A DNA stretch of 8,934 nt from an uncultured Synergistia bacterium (GTDB lineage Bacteria; Eremiobacterota; SpSt-956; JAKJGF01). The stretch is from positions 1-8,934 of the forward strand of contig CALARM010000204.1 in NCBI GenBank assembly GCA_937888925.1, written 5' to 3'. The translations under genes and the position numbers were made by a program. The notes below the pieces were generated by a model that saw only the letters and a program-made list of their open reading frames with translations, was not told where the DNA came from and did not search any database. The number at the start of each line of letters is the position of its first letter. Position 1 is the first letter of the stretch. Shown here in pieces: positions 5,448 to 8,934 of this stretch.

Positions 5448-7058
5448 GTGGAACAATATGTTGATGACAGTAAAACGTTTAAAAAAGTTTCATTAAATGA
5501 AGAATTAATAAGACTGAGAAAATTAGAAAATCTTGAACTGGAACAGGAAGAGTTGTCACGTTATCAGGAACATCTTTCCAGATCGGAAAAAGGTTTTTTA
5601 ACTTCTTCTGAAGCAGTAGATTTTTATCAGCAGTTTATCCCGTTTTTAATCAGAGAACTTGAGAAAAAGAAGATAGCTGTTGATAATATGAGAATGGTAG
5701 AAAAGAAAGATGTTTCTACTATGTTTTCTACCGGTGCAAAAACTGCCGGACGGTCAGTACCACAGGATATAAAAGACTGGTTGAAAAAACTTGAAGATTT
5801 CGGTTGTACAGGGCCAGAACTTGATAAATTAAAGAAACTGCTTTTTCAAAGGGATGCATCCGGTCGTCTTGTAAAAGCTTTACCTGAATTATATGCACTT
5901 ATTGCTGAATTTTCCGTTAATGAACTGGATAAATTTAAAGCCCACGTAGATAAACTGGATTCAGAAAAGAAAACACTGAAGTTTTCTAAAGTTGCTTCTC
6001 TCGGCACAGAAGAAACACTGGGTGATACATTACCTCCTGAAATAGATGACAGAATCAAAAGATTGGATACTTTTGATATAGAACCGGGAAGATTAATGGA
6101 ATTTAAAAAGAAAATACTGAGAAAAAAACCTACAGGAGAATTTGCTATATCAACTAAAGAATTATCTCTGAAATTACTGGATTTTTATGAGCAGGAACTT
6201 AAAAGAGGAAAGGCAAGATGGGTAAGAGATAAAAAACTGGAAGAAACTATTGATAATGCCGCAAATAGATTTCCCTGTGACAGAACCGGCCAGCAGGATG
6301 GACCTCTTAAAATTTTTCCCGGTGAAATTCTGGAAAGAATAAAACATCTTGAAGATTTTAAAATTAATTCTGATGATTTTAATAATTTAAAAACAGATCT
6401 ACTCAGAAGAAATTCAAATGGAAACCTGATATATTCTCATATGGATTTATTTAATAAATTACTGGATTTTTATGAGAAAATTCTAAAAGAAAGATCTAAA
6501 GATATTGATGCAATAGAACAATTTAAAACACAGAATAAACTGGAATTTTCCAGTGAAACAGTTTCTAAAGGACAGGAAGATACGAATATAAAAAATGAAC
6601 TTTTAAGGAGAGAAAAACTTGCTTCCGAATATTTTGCCCGTTCCCAGAGACTTGAAATGGATATTAAACGACTAAAAGAACGAAAAGACAGGGCTGTTGA
6701 TGAATTTAAAAATAAATCAAATGAAAAATTCCTGAGTAAATTAATAGTCGTACTTGATGATCTTGAAAGAGCAGTTGAAGCATCTACAAACGATTCTGCC
6801 AGTAAAGATAGTCTTATTGAAGGAGTTCAACTCATCAGCCGCCGTATGGTTTCAGTTCTTCAAAGGGAAGGTCTTAAACCAATCGAATCTCCTTCAGGGA
6901 CAGAGTTTGATCCGAAAATTCATGAGGCTTTCGAAAAGGTTGAAAGTACTGAGTATCCTGAAGATACGATCATTTCAGTGTTAAGACAGGGATACTGGCT
7001 TGGTTCTAAATTACTGCGCCCATCTCTTGTAAGGGTTTCTAAAGGAAGTTCAATATAA
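5448..7058 (+). CDS. grpE: GrpE nucleotide-exchange factor with long repeat-containing N-terminus (536 aa)
   Basis: The C-terminal part (about 380-536) is a clear GrpE: a coiled-coil stretch (382-425), then FLSKLIVVLDDLERAVEA (428-445), FDPKIHEAFE (487-496) and QGYWLGSKLLRPSLVRVSKG (514-533). GrpE dimers drive ADP release from DnaK, encoded 185 bases downstream. The family is usually about 180-220 aa; this protein has about 380 additional residues at the N-terminus. These contain four diverged copies of a roughly 60-residue helical unit (16-75, 104-165, 195-255, 289-350) joined by charged linkers. I do not recognise the unit; it might lengthen the dimer stalk or bind a partner. The frame is uninterrupted across all repeats and codon use matches the neighbours, so this is not an assembly or frameshift artefact as far as can be seen. 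The start is GTG 5448. Its ribosome site is poor: AAAGG at 5427-5431 is 16 bases away, so translation may be weak or coupled to hrcA. The start is less certain than the function. Confidence 0.93.
   Translation: MEQYVDDSKTFKKVSLNEELIRLRKLENLELEQEELSRYQEHLSRSEKGFLTSSEAVDFYQQFIPFLIRELEKKKIAVDNMRMVEKKDVSTMFSTGAKTAGRSVPQDIKDWLKKLEDFGCTGPELDKLKKLLFQRDASGRLVKALPELYALIAEFSVNELDKFKAHVDKLDSEKKTLKFSKVASLGTEETLGDTLPPEIDDRIKRLDTFDIEPGRLMEFKKKILRKKPTGEFAISTKELSLKLLDFYEQELKRGKARWVRDKKLEETIDNAANRFPCDRTGQQDGPLKIFPGEILERIKHLEDFKINSDDFNNLKTDLLRRNSNGNLIYSHMDLFNKLLDFYEKILKERSKDIDAIEQFKTQNKLEFSSETVSKGQEDTNIKNELLRREKLASEYFARSQRLEMDIKRLKERKDRAVDEFKNKSNEKFLSKLIVVLDDLERAVEASTNDSASKDSLIEGVQLISRRMVSVLQREGLKPIESPSGTEFDPKIHEAFEKVESTEYPEDTIISVLRQGYWLGSKLLRPSLVRVSKGSSI
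5493..6497 (+). repeat. Four diverged roughly 60-aa repeats inside grpE
   Basis: The copies cover GrpE residues 16-75, 104-165, 195-255 and 289-350. They align on a core of RKLENL (24-29), KKLEDF (113-118), KRLDTF (204-209) and KHLEDF (299-304), giving periods of 89, 91 and 95 residues. The fuller pattern is P-x-[ED]-I-x3-[IL]-K-x-L-[ED]-x-F, then an L-K-x3-L segment, a G near the middle, and a closing helix such as LLDFYEQELK (243-252) or LLDFYEKILK (338-347). Copies 3 and 4 share 21 identical in-frame bases (6171-6191 and 6456-6476). Copy 1 is the most diverged and needs two single-residue gaps. Confidence 0.8.
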
Positions 7059-7112
7059 AAACTTGAAAAATAATCTTCAAAAGGTTGATTTTTTAGCCAA
7101 AATAAATTATAA

Positions 7113-7141
7113 TTGTCTATTTAGAAAAATTATGATATAAT
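7113..7141 (+). promoter_or_regulatory. dnaK promoter
   Basis: TTGTCT (7113-7118) and TATAAT (7136-7141) are 17 bases apart, with TG at 7133-7134 (extended -10). The 12 bases at 7131-7142 are identical to the hrcA -10 region at 4272-4283. Transcription would start near 7148, leaving a leader of about 96 bases. dnaK can therefore be expressed separately from hrcA-grpE. A T-run at 7089-7094 just upstream has only a weak hairpin before it, so read-through from grpE remains possible. Confidence 0.7.
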
Positions 7142-7158
7142 TAACCTTATTTGTTAAT
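7140..7158. promoter_or_regulatory. Inverted repeat at the dnaK start point (candidate operator)
   Basis: ATTAAC (7140-7145) and GTTAAT (7153-7158) form a perfect 6-bp inverted repeat with a 7-base centre, overlapping the end of the -10 and the predicted start point. A wider pair, TATAATT (7136-7142) with AATTATA (7160-7166), uses the same arm words as the hrcA promoter. The position is right for a repressor; the sequence is not CIRCE. Confidence 0.3.
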
Positions 7159-7169
7159 AAATTATAAAA

Positions 7170-7235
7170 CCTTTCCTGAAAAATATATCATCCGGGAAAG
7201 GGAAGCGTTTCAGAAGGGAGAGAGGCTAAAAAGCC
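7170..7235 (+). promoter_or_regulatory. dnaK 5' leader with alternative structures and spacer hairpin
   Basis: CCTTTCCTG (7170-7178) can pair with CGGGAAAGG (7193-7201). An alternative is CTGAAA (7176-7181) with TTTCAG (7208-7213). A third option pairs CCTTTC (7170-7175) with GAAGGG (7213-7218), which masks the Shine-Dalgarno AAGGGAG (7214-7220). GGCT-AAAA-AGCC (7224-7235) is a perfect small hairpin between Shine-Dalgarno and ATG. The GGAG core is 23 bases from the ATG, far beyond the usual distance; removing the 12-base hairpin leaves 11. This suggests structure-dependent translation, possibly temperature-responsive, but no folding energy was computed. Confidence 0.4.
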
Positions 7236-7243
7236 AGAAATAA

Positions 7244-8934
7244 ATGAGTAGAATAGTAGGAATTGACCTTGGTACAACTAATTCACTGATTGCTGTTATG
7301 GAAGGTGGAGAGCCAGTAGTTATTCCAAGTTCCGAAGGTAATGAACTGGTGCCTTCTGTTGTAGGATTCTCAAAAACAGGAGAAAGATTAGTAGGTGATA
7401 TAGCGAAACGTCAGGCTATAAGTAATCCGGAGCGTACTATAGCTTCTATAAAACGTCATATGGGAACCAATTATACTGTCAAGATAGATGATAAGGAATA
7501 TACTCCCCAGGAAATATCTGCCATGATATTACATAAAATGAAAATGGACGCAGAAGCCTATCTCGGTGAACCGGTCGAAAAAGCTGTAATTACAGTCCCG
7601 GCTTATTTTAATGACAGCGAAAGACAGGCTACCAAAGATGCAGGAACTATTGCAGGTCTGGATGTAGTGAGAATTATAAACGAACCTACAGCCTCTTCTC
7701 TTGCTTATGGCCTGGATAAACTCTATGAGACTGAAACGATTCTTGTATATGATCTGGGCGGAGGAACATTTGATGTATCCATACTTGAAATAGGGGGCGG
7801 AGTCTTTGAAGTAATAGCTACCTGCGGAGACATGAGGCTTGGCGGAGATGACTGGGACCAGAGAATTATGGATTATCTGGTTGAAGAATTTACAAAACAA
7901 TACACTATCGATTTGCGCACCGATCGCGTAGCCATGCAGAGGTTAAAAGAAGCTGCAGAAGAAGCAAAAAAAGAATTATCAGATGAAAGTTCAACTGTTA
8001 TAAACCTTCCATTTATAGCTGCCGATGCAGCAGGACCAAAACATCTTGAAGTAAATATTACAAAGGAAAAATTTGAACAACTCAGTCTTGACCTTATACA
8101 GAGAACATATGAACCTGCCAAAAAAGCTATGGCAGACGCAGGATTAAGTCCTATGGACCTTGACAAAATCCTCCTGGTAGGCGGTTCTACCCGTATGCCT
8201 ATGGTTCATACTGCTGTAAGAAAGTTCTTTAATAAAGAACCAAGTATAGAAGTAGATCCTGATAAGGTAGTTGCCATGGGAGCTGCCATTCAGGGAGGAG
8301 TACTTACAGGACAGACAAAAGATATGGTCCTTTTAGACGTCACTCCTTTGAGTCTCGGTATCGAAACTGTAGGAGGTATGTTTACAAGACTTATTCCAAG
8401 GAATTCTCAAATTCCCTGTTCAAAAAGCAGAATGTTTACTACAGCAGCAGACGGTCAGACTACTGTAGAAGTTCATGTTTTACAGGGTGAAAGAGATATT
8501 GCGACTCATAATAAATCACTCGGAAAATTTGAACTGGCAAATATTCCTCCTGCACCCAGGGGAGTCCCTCAAATAGAAGTTACTTTTTCTATAGATGCAA
8601 ATGGTATAGTCAATGTAGTGGCACAGGATATGGCTACAGGCAATAAACAGAAAGTTACAATTCAGTCTCCCACTAATTTAAATTCAGAAGAAATCGACAG
8701 AATGGTGAAAGAAGCTGCAGTATATGCAGAAGAAGATGCAGCAAGGAGAAAAGAAGCTGCAGTCAGAAATAAAGCAAATACAGAACTTGCTACTGCAGAA
8801 AAAACCCTGAGAGATATAGGACATAAATTTAAACCGGAAGATGTAAGTAAAGTCAGAAGGATTATAGATAATCTTAAAGATGCATTAATAACCTATGATT
8901 ATGATAAAATTGCCGATATGACTACAGAACTTAC
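7244..8934 (+). CDS. dnaK: Molecular chaperone DnaK (Hsp70), 3' end beyond window
   Basis: The ATP-dependent chaperone binds exposed hydrophobic segments in the cytosol and cycles with DnaJ and GrpE. The ATG at 7244 gives [14 protein letters not shown], the phosphate-1 motif (6-14). [10 protein letters not shown] (170-179) is phosphate 2. [14 protein letters not shown] and [13 protein letters not shown] complete the ATPase core, and the linker [13 protein letters not shown] starts near residue 362. The peptide-binding domain and the first helices of the lid follow. The window ends after 563 codons, so about 50-60 residues should be missing. The region after SIKRHMG lacks the roughly 24-residue insert of proteobacterial DnaK, the form usual in Firmicutes, and residue-level similarity to Bacillus-type DnaK is high. 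dnaK has its own promoter 185 bases after grpE. A dnaJ downstream would be typical but is outside the view. Confidence 0.97.
   Translation, partial: MSRIVGIDLGTTNSLIAVMEGGEPVVIPSSEGNELVPSVVGFSKTGERLVGDIAKRQAISNPERTIASIKRHMGTNYTVKIDDKEYTPQEISAMILHKMKMDAEAYLGEPVEKAVITVPAYFNDSERQATKDAGTIAGLDVVRIINEPTASSLAYGLDKLYETETILVYDLGGGTFDVSILEIGGGVFEVIATCGDMRLGGDDWDQRIMDYLVEEFTKQYTIDLRTDRVAMQRLKEAAEEAKKELSDESSTVINLPFIAADAAGPKHLEVNITKEKFEQLSLDLIQRTYEPAKKAMADAGLSPMDLDKILLVGGSTRMPMVHTAVRKFFNKEPSIEVDPDKVVAMGAAIQGGVLTGQTKDMVLLDVTPLSLGIETVGGMFTRLIPRNSQIPCSKSRMFTTAADGQTTVEVHVLQGERDIATHNKSLGKFELANIPPAPRGVPQIEVTFSIDANGIVNVVAQDMATGNKQKVTIQSPTNLNSEEIDRMVKEAAVYAEEDAARRKEAAVRNKANTELATAEKTLRDIGHKFKPEDVSKVRRIIDNLKDALITYDYDKIADMTTEL

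Noticed and set aside
6604..6650. Internal TAAGGAG (6604-6610) at the start of the conserved GrpE region as a second start for a short GrpE
   Set aside because: No in-frame ATG, GTG or TTG follows at a suitable distance; the TTG at 6619 is out of frame and the next in-frame ATG is about 45 bases away.
6754..6984. A 76-codon + strand frame inside grpE
   Set aside because: It overlaps the conserved GrpE core (FDPKIHEAF region) in another frame and has no recognisable features.
7063..7096. Terminator after grpE (TTGAA/TTCAA, 7063-7080, then a T-run at 7089-7094)
   Set aside because: The stem is only 5 bp, has no G+C-rich core, and sits 8 bases from the T-run; too weak to call.
7090..7232. TTTTTAGCC (7090-7098) complementary to GGCTAAAAA (7224-7232), possible split CIRCE or long-range stem
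   Set aside because: The first arm lies upstream of the mapped-by-motif dnaK promoter, so the usual transcript lacks it, and the inner CIRCE bases are missing.
51..8166. Open frames of 64-123 codons on the minus strand throughout the window
   Set aside because: All lie antisense within genes with strong family motifs, lack convincing ribosome sites, and translate to low-complexity Phe/Ser-rich sequence typical of reverse complements of AT-rich genes.
1..8934. CRISPR array, insertion sequence, tRNA or rRNA gene
   Set aside because: No regularly spaced direct repeats, no transposase-like frame or paired terminal repeats, and no tRNA or rRNA signatures were seen in the short intergenic gaps.

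Overview
This is an AT-rich window (roughly two-thirds A+T by eye, AGA-dominated arginine codons) from a bacterial chromosome. All supported genes are on the + strand. The lineage cannot be fixed from sequence alone. The hrcA-grpE-dnaK order and a DnaK lacking the roughly 24-residue insert of proteobacterial DnaK in its nucleotide-binding domain point to a Firmicutes-like or other monoderm-type lineage, or an AT-rich candidate phylum.

Layout. (1) 1-572: the 3' end of a CorC/HlyC-family gene (CBS plus transporter-associated domain). It is followed by a hairpin/T-tract terminator whose loop holds the -10 element of the next gene. (2) 733-3333: an 866-aa protein with an N-terminal PHP domain and a split SMC/ABC-type ATPase around a coiled coil. 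This is the TrlF/PPL-like architecture, some members of which are linked to phage defence. Four expected PHP metal ligands are replaced, and the insert has two CxxC pairs. (3) 3454-4236: a 260-aa membrane-anchored protein of unknown function with a Pro/Thr/Ser-rich linker. (4) 4324 to the right edge: a heat-shock cluster, hrcA, an unusually long grpE (536 aa) and dnaK (5' 563 codons).

The two most unusual items are the GrpE and the PHP-ATPase. GrpE carries about 380 extra N-terminal residues built from four diverged copies of a roughly 60-residue helical unit. The PHP-ATPase has an apparently degraded metal site beside intact ATPase motifs.

Regulation also looks non-standard. The HrcA DNA-binding domain is well conserved, yet no canonical CIRCE operator (TTAGCACTC-N9-GAGTGCTAA) lies upstream of hrcA, grpE or dnaK. 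Instead, hrcA and dnaK share an identical 12-base extended -10 region followed by inverted repeats over the expected start point. The hrcA-grpE gap contains TTAGC-N5-GCTAA in a foldable leader, and the dnaK leader has a small hairpin between the Shine-Dalgarno sequence and the ATG. HrcA would repress the cluster, while GrpE would act as nucleotide-exchange factor for the adjacent DnaK. No tRNA, rRNA, CRISPR or insertion sequence was seen, and no gene-free stretch exceeds 300 bases.
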